Part shown: piece by piece, positions 25,555 through 35,073 of the stretch
Layout: every line of letters begins with the position of its first letter
How positions within the stretch are numbered: the stretch's first letter is position 1
Origin: Sporosarcina ureae
GTDB lineage: Bacteria; Bacillota; Bacilli; Bacillales_A; Planococcaceae
Direction: 5' to 3'
NCBI RefSeq assembly: GCF_029267015.1
Contig: NZ_JARIEA010000060.1
Span: 62,001 to 126,000 of the forward strand
Length of the DNA stretch: 64,000 nucleotides
Notes under the pieces: model-generated
Told to the model about the DNA's origin: nothing
The model's database searches: none
What the model saw: the letters and a program-made list of their open reading frames with translations, nothing else
Position numbers and translations under genes: made by a program

Positions 25555-25612
25555 TCCTGTACAGAGACCTTCGTGTTTAACAAGCACGATAGATTTCCAT
25601 ACAGGATTTTTT
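25555..25612 (+). terminator. Terminator after the symporter gene
   Basis: TCCTGTA and TACAGGA close a long hairpin with an inner TTCGTG/CACGA stem; TTTTTT follows. It reaches the stop codon of the convergent gene. Confidence 0.65.
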
Positions 25613-26714
25613 ATGTTGGCGACTTGATTCCTGCCCCGCATAACGGTATAACAATCACTTCGTCTTTAGTAGTCGCGTACTTTACGTACCCTGCATAATT
25701 AATTGCTGATGTTATTTCTACGTAGAATCCTTTGGCAGCAAGCATTTTGCGCGCTGCTAAAATCTCTTCTTCGGCAATTGTGATAAACGTACCTTTTGTA
25801 TCACGTACTGCTTCTAATATTTGTTTTGATCTGGCTGGTGCTGCAATCGCAATACCTTCTGCGAAAGTTCCTTCATTCACGACCGATTTTGCTATTAGCT
25901 CTTGTCTCTCAAATGCTTTTACGAGCGGTGCACACTTCTCGGCTTGGATAGCAATAATCTTCGGCATATGATCAATTAACTTTGCGTCCAATAATGCTTT
26001 AAAACCATAGTAAGCCCCTAATAATAATGTTCCATTTCCTACTGGAATCAGTACAGCATCCGGTGCCTTACCTAATTGTTCATACACTTCAAAAGCATAT
26101 GTTTTGGTACCTTCAAAAAAGTATGGATTGTAGACATGGCTCGCATAAAAAACTTGCTCTTCTGCGACTGCTAACTGGGCTGCAGCCGCTACTTCTTCTC
26201 TAGTTCCTTTTATTGCTTTTATTTTCGCACCATGCGCTTCTATCTGTGCCAATTTGCTCGGAGATGTATTGGCACTTACATACACGTCACAGTCTATGCC
26301 TGCTCTAGCACTATAAGCAGCAAGGGCAGTTCCTGCATTGCCGCTGCTATCTGCAATCATCTTTTTCACACCTAATTGTTTCGCCAGAGCAACTAGTACC
26401 ACAGCGCCTCGGTCTTTAAATGAAAGTGTAGGCATCATAAAATCTACTTTTACAAATGTATTTGGCTCTGCTTCATCTAATTTAAGTAAAGGGGTTTGGC
26501 CTTCACCTAAAGTAATAGACTGCCAACCTTTTAAATTTTCTCGACCAACCATCGATGAAATATAACGCCATATAGATCTATCGCTTGTCCAGTGATCGTT
26601 CTCCTGTTTGGATTGGGATGGTAATAAGTTTAGTAGACCCCCGCAATCACACTTCCATCGTGTCACTCGAATCAAATAGGCTTTATTACAATTTACGCAA
26701 CTATATTTTGTCAT
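25611..26714 (-). CDS. Threonine synthase-like PLP-dependent enzyme
   Basis: 367-residue fold-type II PLP enzyme with an N-terminal zinc ribbon (CVNC...CDCGG). The PLP lysine is Lys100 in PTLSFKDRGA, with the phosphate-binding loop SSGNAGTALAAY and the glycine loop IPVGNGTLLLGAY. The TLGEGQTPLL block is characteristic of threonine synthase, which turns phosphohomoserine into threonine. The usual companions hom and thrB are absent and the gene is monocistronic, so a catabolic or related activity (threonine/serine dehydratase, diaminopropionate-type lyase) is possible. ATG 26714 has AAAGGAG upstream. Confidence 0.75.
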   Translation of the reverse strand: MTKYSCVNCNKAYLIRVTRWKCDCGGLLNLLPSQSKQENDHWTSDRSIWRYISSMVGRENLKGWQSITLGEGQTPLLKLDEAEPNTFVKVDFMMPTLSFKDRGAVVLVALAKQLGVKKMIADSSGNAGTALAAYSARAGIDCDVYVSANTSPSKLAQIEAHGAKIKAIKGTREEVAAAAQLAVAEEQVFYASHVYNPYFFEGTKTYAFEVYEQLGKAPDAVLIPVGNGTLLLGAYYGFKALLDAKLIDHMPKIIAIQAEKCAPLVKAFERQELIAKSVVNEGTFAEGIAIAAPARSKQILEAVRDTKGTFITIAEEEILAARKMLAAKGFYVEITSAINYAGYVKYATTKDEVIVIPLCGAGIKSPT

Positions 26715-26822
26715 GTCTTTTATCTCCTTTATTTAGATGAATAATAATTTCTAACCATTATACTTGAAAGTTATTGCTCAATTCTTGCTAATCGGAAGAT
26801 CTTTTGTTTTTGGAAATAAAAA

Positions 26823-26862
26823 ACCTTTGCAAGGTCTACTTACAAACCTCGCAAAGATTGGA
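26823..26862 (-). terminator. Terminator, probably for the DUF4256 transcript
   Basis: CTTTGC-AGGT and ACCT-GCAAAG form a hairpin with one internal mismatch; on the minus strand TTTTTTATTTCC follows. It lies about 130 nt past the DUF4256 stop. Confidence 0.6.
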
Positions 26863-26997
26863 TTATATTCAATCTTTCTTCATATACAATGATATATCAA
26901 AATGGATCACCTCTTAGATGACCGAGTGTATCATTCACACTCAATAAAAAGCGCAAGGCTAGTCTAGTTTGTGAAGTCGACATGTTCTTATACCAAT

Positions 26998-27564
26998 TCA
27001 AACTCTTAACATCCCTCTAAATCCCCTAGCAGCATAATAGGATTCCGCACCGTTATGGTACACAAAAACCATATTATACCGTCGATCACAAAATAATGCT
27101 CCTCCTAGTTTTCTGATGTTTTCAGGTGTTTGCACCCAGCTAGACGTCTTCTTATCAAACTCATCTAATTGCTGAATTTTTCTATACTGCTCTTCCGTTA
27201 AAAGTTCCATTCCGATGTTTGCTGCGAGATCCACTGCAGAATTCTCTGGTTTGTTTTTCTTTCTTGAATCCAACGCCTGACGATCATAACAAAGACTTCT
27301 GCGTCCGACAGGTGATTCAATAGAACAATCAACAAAGCAATAATCTTCTGATGTCGTATCAAACACCACGACATCTGGTTCCCCACCAGTATTCTCCATC
27401 TCATTTAGAGACCATAACTTTTGCATGTTAGCTAGGAGCTTGTCTTGAACATCCTTCCATTCTATACCTACATGGCGATGTTTATTTTCTTCAAAGCGTG
27501 TTTGTAGCGTGTGAAGTAAATATTCTTGTTGTTCAATCGTTAAGCGATTAGATTCGTTTGTCAT
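26998..27564 (-). CDS. DUF4256 family protein
   Basis: 188-residue soluble protein of the DUF4256 family, with no known function. Family-typical blocks are LHTLQTRFEENKHRHVGIEW at the start, GGEPDVVVFDTTSEDYCFVDCSIESPVGRRSLCYDRQALDSRKKNKP in the middle and the C-terminal GGALFCDRRYNMVFVYHNGAESYYAARGFRG. Conserved His, Asp, Cys and Arg suggest an enzyme or ligand-binding protein, but that is inference. ATG 27564 is behind AGGAGG. It stands alone. Confidence 0.75.
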   Translation of the reverse strand: MTNESNRLTIEQQEYLLHTLQTRFEENKHRHVGIEWKDVQDKLLANMQKLWSLNEMENTGGEPDVVVFDTTSEDYCFVDCSIESPVGRRSLCYDRQALDSRKKNKPENSAVDLAANIGMELLTEEQYRKIQQLDEFDKKTSSWVQTPENIRKLGGALFCDRRYNMVFVYHNGAESYYAARGFRGMLRV

Positions 27565-28042
27565 TTTTTATTCCTCCTAAGGATTTAAGCACTTCGCTAA
27601 AGTATATAGCATACGAAAGAACTTAAACCATTTTAATGTCAGCATAAACAACCATAGGTTCACTGATATATTAAAATTCTTCTAATCAATTTATCATAAC
27701 TTTTCACATACATAAAATTTATCATCAATAAAAATATTCCAATTTAATTTAGGCTGGAATTAGCTTTACTTTAAGAATCTTGTTAATTGTCACAAATATT
27801 AATTGTGGTTCATTTTATAGATACTTAGATGCAACATACAATCTATTTCTGCTAAATAAGTAAGTCTTATTTCCCTTACACATTATAATATTTTAATATA
27901 ACTAATTTAATTAAATATTTTCAATAAAAAATCATAGACAATGTAAGCGCTCTATAGTAATGTAGAAAACGACATAAAGGAAACATAAAGGAATATGTCC
28001 TTATATAGTTTCTTATTAAGAAAAGTAAAGGGAGGTGGTCCA
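27565..28042. other. A+T-rich intergenic region before the abg operon
   Basis: 478 nt with no credible ORF. It separates the divergent DUF4256 and abg-operon genes and must hold both promoters. The recognisable element is a cre-like site at 27942-27955. An upstream in-frame ATG at 27995 exists for the regulator, but the TTG at 28043 has the better ribosome site. Confidence 0.6.
27942..27955 (+). promoter_or_regulatory. cre-like site upstream of the abg operon
   Basis: TGTAAGCGCTCTAT matches the CcpA consensus except near its 3' end. It lies about 90 nt before the regulator gene and would link the operon to carbon catabolite control. Confidence 0.55.
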
Positions 28043-29368
28043 TTGCAAGTTACGATAGGTGTCATCGGGCCGTCTGAGTCAGTTGGGAAGATCCTGAAAG
28101 TAGCAGAAGAGTTTCCAAATACGCAATGTATTCCTTACATTTATGAAAATGTGACGGAGTTACCGGCTCTAATTGAGCAAGGTAGACCCATCGTTGATCA
28201 ATGGCTATTCTCCGGCATAATGAACCATATGTACGCATTGGAAAATGATTTAGTTCAAGAAGAACAATCAAGTTTCCCTTATTTGCACGGATCAAGCTTC
28301 TTTGGAAAGTTATTGGAAATCCAACAAAAAGAAGAACGAATTATTCAATCTGTAAGTATTGACTATATTACTGCTGAAGAAGTACAAAAAGCGTTATCTT
28401 TCTACGACTTGGACAAACTTCAATTTGAAACTGTTTCATCTTCCTTAAACGGCAATGCTGAACAACTATCTCTCGTTCATGAAAAATTATATATAGAAGG
28501 TAAATCTGAAGTGGCGATCACAGCTATGAAAGATGTTTATGACAGATTAAGAAAAAGAAATATACCTGTCTATAGACTGACCCCTTCTTATATAGCTATT
28601 AAATTAGCTATTGAGTTACTTATTGAAAAGGCAAATTCTAAGCGCTTTGAAAACTTACAAATGGCAGTAATTGGATGCCAAGCGTTGAATTCAAGTAACG
28701 TCATCGATCAATCGCTCTTTGAATGGAAGCATCAGGATTTAGATCTTAAGAAAAACTTACTAACTTTCACACAAAAGTTAAATGGTTCATTCGTAGAAGT
28801 GGCAGATGGACTCTACTATATCTATACTACTAAAGGCGAAATTGATGAAGAAGTAGAAGCTTCATTGCTAACTGCCATTGAATCTTTCAAATTAAACAAT
28901 CAGTTGGAAATCGGGTTTTCTATCGGTTATGGACAAACTGTCTTAGCTGCTGAACAACATGTACGGTATGGACTCAATCAATTAAAAACTGGTGCAGAAC
29001 CTTCCTTATTGGTCGTTAAGACGAAAAATGATATTACACAAAAAGTACAAAGTGATTTTGGAAGTATGCTAAACACTGCCGCTATACGTACTGTTCTACA
29101 AGAGAAATTCCATTTAACAGAAACCAATGCTCGAGACGTACTCCGTATCGCACTTAATTCGCGAAGAGACAATAAACAAGAGTTCACAGCTGATGACGTG
29201 GCAAAGTGGTTTAATAATACAAAGCGAAATGCACGTCGTATTCTCGTGGATTTACAACAAGTCGACATTATTGAGCTATACAATAAAACACAAACTACCC
29301 CAAGAGGACGTCCAAGTAACGTCTATCGTTTTAAAGATACGGAACTACTCTTCGGAAAGGAGGAGTAA
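28043..29368 (+). CDS. Putative transcriptional regulator of the abg operon
   Basis: 441-residue protein with a C-terminal winged helix (NARDVLRIALNSRRDNKQEFTADDVAKWFNNTKRNARRILVDLQQVDIIEL, then RGRPSNVYRF). The middle, LEIGFSIGYGQTVLAAEQHVRYGLNQLKTGAEPSLLVV, looks like the degenerate nucleotidyl-cyclase/GTP-cyclohydrolase-III-like fold with no GGDEF motif. The N-terminal 130 residues (VTIGVIGPSESVGKILKVAEEF) resemble a ligand-sensing domain. I cannot name the family. TTG 28043 has the strong site GGGAGGTGG; ATG 27995 is an alternative. It leads the operon, ending 2 nt before the amidase gene, so it likely controls it. The effector is unknown. Confidence 0.75.
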   Translation: MQVTIGVIGPSESVGKILKVAEEFPNTQCIPYIYENVTELPALIEQGRPIVDQWLFSGIMNHMYALENDLVQEEQSSFPYLHGSSFFGKLLEIQQKEERIIQSVSIDYITAEEVQKALSFYDLDKLQFETVSSSLNGNAEQLSLVHEKLYIEGKSEVAITAMKDVYDRLRKRNIPVYRLTPSYIAIKLAIELLIEKANSKRFENLQMAVIGCQALNSSNVIDQSLFEWKHQDLDLKKNLLTFTQKLNGSFVEVADGLYYIYTTKGEIDEEVEASLLTAIESFKLNNQLEIGFSIGYGQTVLAAEQHVRYGLNQLKTGAEPSLLVVKTKNDITQKVQSDFGSMLNTAAIRTVLQEKFHLTETNARDVLRIALNSRRDNKQEFTADDVAKWFNNTKRNARRILVDLQQVDIIELYNKTQTTPRGRPSNVYRFKDTELLFGKEE

Positions 29369-29370
29369 GC

Positions 29371-30615
29371 ATGAATGATCATATTAACTGGATAGAAGAG
29401 AAACTCCTTCAAATAAACCTTGTAAAAAGTATGGACCAAGCAGAAGGTTTTTCACGTCTTGGCTATACAAAAGAAGAACAAGCATCACAAGAACAGTTTC
29501 GTTTAATTAGTCAGAGTCTTGGATTAAAAACCTATGAAGATCCAGCAGGTAATCAATGGGCCTTGTGGGAAGTAGACAAGCAAGCAGGTTGGATTGCGAC
29601 TGGTTCACACGTAGATACTGTGTATAACGGTGGAGGTTACGACGGTGCAGCTGGTGTAGTAGCAAGTCTTGCAGCAGTAAAGATGCTAAAAGATGAATCC
29701 TTCCAACCACGTAAAAACATTGCGGTTATTGCATTTGCTTGTGAAGAGTCTGCACGTTTTAGCGTTTCAACCATAGGAAGTAAAGCAATTAGCGGCTTAT
29801 TGGACAAGGATAAAGTCGCTTCCTATGAGGACGTTAATGGTACGACTCTTGAGAAAGCGTTTACAAAACGTGGTCTAGATTGGCAGAGGATTCAGGATGC
29901 ACAATTAGAGGATAATCAGCTAGAACAATTTATTGAATTGCACATTGAGCAAGCAACCAAACTACAGAAATCTGGTAAAGAAATTGGCATAGTACGGTCC
30001 ATCGCTCAGCCTACGCGACTTCATATAACATGTACTGGAAAAACTAATCATACGGGTACAACCCCTATGAATGAACGCCAAGATGCACTTGTGGCTATTG
30101 CTCCACTTATAACCTTTATTGAAGAAGCTACTATTGAAATAAACAACGAGCAAACCGTTGCATTAGTAGCCACGGTCAGCACTATACAAAATACTCCAAA
30201 CTCTATGAGCATGATACCTGGAGAAGTTGTAGTAGGCATTGACATCCGAAGCACCAAAGCTGATTTAAAGCATCGTCTTGTAGAAAAGATTCATCATTTC
30301 GTTCAACAAATCGAAATGAACAAACCCGTTTCGTTCACTATTAAAACACTTTTCGATGATGAACCTACTGATCTTGATCCTGGCATACAAGAAACTCTCA
30401 CTTATATATGCGAAAAGATCGGATTATCTTCGATGTCACTCGACAGCGGTGCTGGTCATGATGTGATGAACATGAGCAAAAGATGGCCTTGCGGACTTAT
30501 ATTCATCCCTTGTCGTGACGGGATTAGTCATCATCCTTTAGAACATGCGAATATGGAAGATTTGTTGAAAGGCACGAAAGTGATTGCTGAATACTTAAAG
30601 GAAACATCTTGTTAA
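29371..30615 (+). CDS. M20-family Zn hydrolase, hydantoinase/carbamoylase type
   Basis: 414-residue zinc amidohydrolase like N-carbamoyl-L-amino-acid hydrolase or allantoate amidohydrolase. The metal-ligand motifs are GSHVDTVYNGGGYDGAAGVVA (His and Asp), AFACEESARF (Glu-Glu) and the late DSGAGHDVMNM and GISHHPLE (His). The family's dimerisation insertion domain lies between (HITCTGKTNHTGTTPM). ATG 29371 follows the regulator stop by 2 nt with GGAGGAGTAA upstream. In this operon it may deformylate/decarbamoylate or otherwise process folate-type breakdown products; the precise substrate is open. Confidence 0.85.
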   Translation: MNDHINWIEEKLLQINLVKSMDQAEGFSRLGYTKEEQASQEQFRLISQSLGLKTYEDPAGNQWALWEVDKQAGWIATGSHVDTVYNGGGYDGAAGVVASLAAVKMLKDESFQPRKNIAVIAFACEESARFSVSTIGSKAISGLLDKDKVASYEDVNGTTLEKAFTKRGLDWQRIQDAQLEDNQLEQFIELHIEQATKLQKSGKEIGIVRSIAQPTRLHITCTGKTNHTGTTPMNERQDALVAIAPLITFIEEATIEINNEQTVALVATVSTIQNTPNSMSMIPGEVVVGIDIRSTKADLKHRLVEKIHHFVQQIEMNKPVSFTIKTLFDDEPTDLDPGIQETLTYICEKIGLSSMSLDSGAGHDVMNMSKRWPCGLIFIPCRDGISHHPLEHANMEDLLKGTKVIAEYLKETSC

Positions 30616-30648
30616 AAATTCTAACGGACCAAAATAGGAGGACTTCAA

Positions 30649-32091
30649 ATGAATACATTCATCAAAGAATATATGGAAGAGCATAAAGATTACTTTAATC
30701 AAGTGTCTGAACATATTTTCCATACCCCAGAAACGCGTTTCGAAGAATTTAAATCTGCTGAATTTTTATCAGCAGAATGTGAAAAACAAGGTTTTGAGGT
30801 CAAGCGTAATATTGCAAATATACCTACTGCTTTCAAAGCTACATATGGTACAGGAAAACCCGTCATCGCCTTTTTAGGTGAATACGATGCCCTTCCTGGT
30901 CTAAGTCAAACCCCAGGTAAATCTGAAGCAGAACAAGTCAAGGAATCGCCTGACTTCGGACACGGCTGCGGTCATAATCTACTTGGCACTGGAGCATTTG
31001 CCGCTGCATGTGCAGCGAAAGCTTACCTTGAAGAAAATAATCAAGAAGGTACAGTCGTTTTCTACGGATGTCCTGGTGAAGAAGGTGGTTCCGGAAAAAC
31101 CTTTATGGTACGGGATGGGGAATTTGAAGGTGTGGATGCGGCTCTAACATGGCACCCATCGCCAGGTAACTCCATTATGAGTAAGCCAACATTAGCTAAT
31201 TATCAAATCTCCTTTAAATTTAAAGGTGTAGCGGCCCATGCAGCAAACTCTCCACATTTAGGTCGGAGCGCTTTGGATGCTGTCGAATTAATGAATGTCG
31301 GTGTCAATTACTTGCGCGAACATATCATTCAGGATGCCCGCGTTCATTATGCAGTAACTGATACAGGCGGCCTTTCACCTGCAGTAGTTCAGCCGCGTGC
31401 GGAAGTTCTGTATCTGATTCGTGCTCCAAAAAACAATCAGGTAGAAGGTATTTATCAACGTATTTGTAAAATAGCCGAAGGTGCTGCATTGATGACTGAG
31501 ACACAACTTGAAATTGAATTCGTTAAAGCTTGCTCAAATTATGTGCCTAATAGAAGTTTGGAAAAAGTTTTATATAAGAACCTAAAAGAAGTTGGTGTCG
31601 AAGAGTCTTCCGATCAAGAAATAGCCTATGCCAAAGAAATTTGGGAAACTTTCTCGCCAGATGAACAGGAATTCTATTTGGATGTAATGAGAGGTTTCGG
31701 CTATATAGGCGACGGAAGTGAATTCGAAGGTAAATACTTAAATGACGGTATTTCGGATTATCAAGAAACTGAAGAAATATTCTATGGTTCTACAGACGTA
31801 GCTGATGTGAGCTGGGTAGTACCTACTGCACAATTAACTGCAGCAACTAGTACGCTCGGCACTGCATTGCATACATGGCAGATGACTGCTCAAGGAATCT
31901 CGGACTTTGCCCATAAAGGTATGATGCGCGCTGCATCAGCAATGGCATTGACAGGTATCGAGCTCCTCTCTTCAGAAGAGCAGCTTAAGCAAATAAAAGA
32001 AGAACATGCAAAGTTCCAAAGTAAAAACCCATATATCGCTCCTATACCAAAAGATGTTAGACCATCTACTCTAGGCGGCAAACGAATCTAA
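30649..32091 (+). CDS. abgB: p-Aminobenzoyl-glutamate hydrolase subunit B-like M20 peptidase
   Basis: 480-residue M20D-family hydrolase. Zinc ligands appear in GHGCGHNLLGTG and YGCPGEEGGSGK, and in LTWHPSPG; the lid domain (SFKFKGVAAHAANSPHLGRSALDAVELMNVG) follows. The length and the WHPSPGN block match AbgB, which with AbgA cleaves p-aminobenzoyl-glutamate, a folate breakdown product, to aminobenzoate and glutamate. The gene lies between an amidase and the AbgT transporter; AbgA is encoded two genes later. ATG 30649 has AGGAGG upstream. Confidence 0.88.
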   Translation: MNTFIKEYMEEHKDYFNQVSEHIFHTPETRFEEFKSAEFLSAECEKQGFEVKRNIANIPTAFKATYGTGKPVIAFLGEYDALPGLSQTPGKSEAEQVKESPDFGHGCGHNLLGTGAFAAACAAKAYLEENNQEGTVVFYGCPGEEGGSGKTFMVRDGEFEGVDAALTWHPSPGNSIMSKPTLANYQISFKFKGVAAHAANSPHLGRSALDAVELMNVGVNYLREHIIQDARVHYAVTDTGGLSPAVVQPRAEVLYLIRAPKNNQVEGIYQRICKIAEGAALMTETQLEIEFVKACSNYVPNRSLEKVLYKNLKEVGVEESSDQEIAYAKEIWETFSPDEQEFYLDVMRGFGYIGDGSEFEGKYLNDGISDYQETEEIFYGSTDVADVSWVVPTAQLTAATSTLGTALHTWQMTAQGISDFAHKGMMRAASAMALTGIELLSSEEQLKQIKEEHAKFQSKNPYIAPIPKDVRPSTLGGKRI

Positions 32092-32107
32092 TTTAAGAGG
32101 TGACAAC

Positions 32108-33634
32108 ATGAAAGAGAAAAACGGCGTAGCAAAAAAAGGTTTGTTTCAAAGGTTTTTAGATATTGTTGAACGTTTAGGAAATAAACTGCCAGATCCCTTC
32201 GCTTTATTTGTCGGTTTAGCAGTTGTGATGATTATCGTTTCATGGATCTTTAGTTTATTTAACGCTTCTGTTGTGCATCCAGGCAATGGTGATGTATTGG
32301 CTATCAAGAGCTTAATTTCTGGGGAAGGTTTACAGTTCATCTTAACTTCCATGCTTGATAACTTCACCGGTTTCGCGCCGCTAGGCTTAGTATTGGTTAT
32401 GATGCTAGGTATCGGTTTAGCGGAGAAGGTTGGCTTACTGGATTATGCAGTGCGGAAGACCATCCTAAAATCACCACCTTATTTATTAACTTACACAGTA
32501 GTATTCGTAGGAATCATGGGTAACCTTGCTTCCGATGCTGCAGTCGTTTTAATTCCGCCATTGGCAGCACTTGTCTTCTATAAAGTCGGACGTCATCCTC
32601 TTGCAGGTTTGGCTGCAGGTTTCGCCGGTGCAGGTGCAGGATTTACTGCTAACTTATTCATTGCAGGTACAGACGCTTTACTTGCAGGTATTACAACAGA
32701 AGCAGCACGCTTTTTAGATGAATCGTTCACTGTTACTCCAGTGGATAACTGGTTCTTTAACATCGCTTCTGTTATCGCCTTAACTATCGTAGGTGGATTA
32801 TTGACTACTAAATTCATCGAGCCTCGTCTTGGTAAGTATACTGGAGACGCGCTAGAGGAAGAGAATACAACTGAATTACCAAATGCTAAAAGAGCATTTA
32901 TTAACTCTATGATTGCTGGTCTAGTCTATATTGCCATTGTTGTGGGCACAATTCTAGCTCCTAATAGTCCATTAGCTAATGAAGACGGCGGACTCATTCC
33001 CTCTCCATTCCTAGATGGGATTATTCCGATCATTCTATTCTTCTTCATCATTATTGGTGTAACATTCGGTATTACGGTTGGTAAAATCAAGTCAAGTAAA
33101 GACGTTAGTAAATACATGGCTGACTCGATTCGAGACATGTCCAGTTATATCGTACTTGTTTTCGCTATCGCTCAGTTTACAGCTTACTTCAACTGGTCTA
33201 ACCTCGGTACTTGGGTTGCAGTAAACGGTGCAGAATTCCTGACGAGTGTCAACTTTACAGGAATGCCGCTCATCGTAGGTTATATTATTTTCACATCACT
33301 AATGAACTTCTTGATCACTTCAGGTTCAGCGAAGTGGGCAATCGAGGCACCGATATTTGTCCCGATGTTCATGCAACTCGGCTACCATCCGGCATTTACT
33401 CAAGTCGCTTACCGTGTAGCAGATTCTTCAACAAACATTGTTACGCCTTTGTTCCCCTATATGGTTATCATCTTAGCGTTCATGCAAAAATATGATAAAA
33501 AAGCCAGTATCGGAACATATATGTCTCTAATGATTCCATATACAATTGTGTTCTTGATAACATGGATTATATTAATCATGGTATTCTTCTATCTTGGTAT
33601 TCCATTTGGACCTGGTATTCATGCACGCTTGTAA
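32108..33634 (+). CDS. abgT: AbgT-family transporter
   Basis: 508-residue membrane protein of the AbgT family (p-aminobenzoyl-glutamate uptake; some homologues export sulfonamides). About 11-13 hydrophobic segments are visible, with family-typical NKLPDPFALFVGLA near the start, GNLASDAAVVLIPPLAALVFYKVGRHPLAGLAAGFAGAGAGFTANL and the late SGSAKWAIEAPIFVPMFMQLGYHPAFTQVAYRVADSSTNIVTPLFPY. The substrate follows from operon context with AbgA and AbgB. ATG 32108 is behind AAGAGGTGA, 16 nt past abgB. Confidence 0.92.
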   Translation: MKEKNGVAKKGLFQRFLDIVERLGNKLPDPFALFVGLAVVMIIVSWIFSLFNASVVHPGNGDVLAIKSLISGEGLQFILTSMLDNFTGFAPLGLVLVMMLGIGLAEKVGLLDYAVRKTILKSPPYLLTYTVVFVGIMGNLASDAAVVLIPPLAALVFYKVGRHPLAGLAAGFAGAGAGFTANLFIAGTDALLAGITTEAARFLDESFTVTPVDNWFFNIASVIALTIVGGLLTTKFIEPRLGKYTGDALEEENTTELPNAKRAFINSMIAGLVYIAIVVGTILAPNSPLANEDGGLIPSPFLDGIIPIILFFFIIIGVTFGITVGKIKSSKDVSKYMADSIRDMSSYIVLVFAIAQFTAYFNWSNLGTWVAVNGAEFLTSVNFTGMPLIVGYIIFTSLMNFLITSGSAKWAIEAPIFVPMFMQLGYHPAFTQVAYRVADSSTNIVTPLFPYMVIILAFMQKYDKKASIGTYMSLMIPYTIVFLITWIILIMVFFYLGIPFGPGIHARL

Positions 33635-33676
33635 TTCATAAGTTAGATACGATCCAATTATATAGGAGGTAACACT

Positions 33677-34972
33677 ATGCAACTAGAACAACAGATCATT
33701 AGCTGGAGAAGAGATTTTCATCGCTTTCCTGAACAAGGTTTTCTAGAAATGCGCACAGCTTCCATCGTAGCAAACATATTAGAAAGCTTAGGCTACGACT
33801 TAAAATTAGGAAAAGAAGTCATGAAAGAAGACGAATGTATGGGGAAACCTACTGCAGAAAAGACCCGTCAACATGTAGAGTGGGCGAGAGAAAATGGAGC
33901 CGTGGAACGTTTCCTTCCCCATTTTGAGGAAGGCTTCACGGGAATCGTTGCCACAATGGATACGAAGCGTCCTGGACCTACCGTCGCTTTTCGTGTTGAC
34001 ATGGACGCTCTACCTATTCTTGAATCTGATACTGAACAGCATGTACCTATGAGTTTGGATTTCCGCTCTACTGCTGAAGGTTCCATGCATGCATGCGGAC
34101 ACGATGCGCATACTTCTATCGGTCTTGGACTGGCTACTATGTTAGCCGGAAATCAGGACAAGTTAAATGGTGTCATCAAGTTGATTTTCCAACCAGCTGA
34201 AGAAGGTACACGTGGAGCAAAGGCAATGGCTCGTGCTGGAGTAGTAGACGACGTAGATTACTTCGTTGCTTCTCATATTGGAACAGGCGTGCCACAGCAC
34301 CACTTTGTCGCAGCAAATAATGGTTTTCTGGCTACGACAAAGCTTAATATTACGTTTACAGGTAAAGCTGCACACGCTGGTAGTGAACCTGAAGTAGGTA
34401 AAAATGCGTTACTAGCTGCGGCAAGCGCAACATTGAATATGCACGCTATTTGTCGCCACTCTGGCGGAGATTCACGTATAAACGTCGGTGAACTTCATGC
34501 TGGATCAGGAAGAAATGTCATAGCAAACCATGCAACTATGATTGCCGAGACGCGCGGAGAGACTAGTGAAGTAAATGACTATATGAAGGAACAAGTAAAG
34601 AATATTGTTGCAGGTGCTGCACAGATGTATGGAACCGACTATACAATCGAGACTGCTGGAGAAGCCGTCAGTGCTAAATGTTCTGATGACTTGGCTAAAA
34701 GATTGGGTAAAATTGCTGAGCAACATTCCTTTATCGAAAAAGTCATGATCACTAGTGAAGATAGTGCCGGTTCAGAGGATGCAACTTACTTCCTGGAATC
34801 TGTTCAACAGCATGGCGGCCAAGCAACTTACTGTATTTTCGGTACAGATTTGGCTGCAGGACATCATCATGAATGTTTCGATATCAATGAAGATACCCTT
34901 CTTCCAGCGGTGGAAATTTTATTCGAAACTGCAATAGAATTAAGTCATTCAAATCGCAACGAAGTAAAATAA
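33677..34972 (+). CDS. abgA: p-Aminobenzoyl-glutamate hydrolase subunit A-like M20 peptidase
   Basis: 431-residue M20D-family hydrolase, close in size to E. coli AbgA (436). The metal motifs are HACGHDAHTSIG and FQPAEEGTRGAKAM, with a further His in VASHIGTG; the lid has TFTGKAAHAGSEPEVGKNALLAA. It begins ISWRRDFHRFPEQGFLEMRTA, typical of the family. Together with AbgB it should hydrolyse p-aminobenzoyl-glutamate. The extended segment around residues 55-75 (KPTAEKTRQHVEWARENG) is found in AbgA rather than plain aminoacylases. ATG 33677 follows AGGAGG. A strong terminator ends the operon. Confidence 0.9.
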   Translation: MQLEQQIISWRRDFHRFPEQGFLEMRTASIVANILESLGYDLKLGKEVMKEDECMGKPTAEKTRQHVEWARENGAVERFLPHFEEGFTGIVATMDTKRPGPTVAFRVDMDALPILESDTEQHVPMSLDFRSTAEGSMHACGHDAHTSIGLGLATMLAGNQDKLNGVIKLIFQPAEEGTRGAKAMARAGVVDDVDYFVASHIGTGVPQHHFVAANNGFLATTKLNITFTGKAAHAGSEPEVGKNALLAAASATLNMHAICRHSGGDSRINVGELHAGSGRNVIANHATMIAETRGETSEVNDYMKEQVKNIVAGAAQMYGTDYTIETAGEAVSAKCSDDLAKRLGKIAEQHSFIEKVMITSEDSAGSEDATYFLESVQQHGGQATYCIFGTDLAAGHHHECFDINEDTLLPAVEILFETAIELSHSNRNEVK

Positions 34973-35007
34973 CATTTCATTGTTCGACTTATGACTAGAC
35001 GATAATT

Positions 35008-35055
35008 AAAATCCCCTTACCATTTTGAGATCAAAACTGGTAAGGGGATTTTTTT
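35008..35055. terminator. Bidirectional terminator after the abg operon
   Basis: Very strong hairpin: AAAATCCCCTTACCA pairs with TGGTAAGGGGATTTT, extended inwards by TTTTGA/TCAAAA, followed by TTTTTTT. It separates abgA from the convergent S9 peptidase gene. Confidence 0.92.
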
Positions 35056-35073
35056 CCTTCTATTATATAACCT

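Noticed and set aside
26823..26862. Hairpin interpreted as a regulatory leader of the threonine-synthase-like gene
   Set aside because: It lies upstream of that gene but more than 100 nt from its start, has a good U-run on the minus strand and fits better as a terminator of the DUF4256 transcript.
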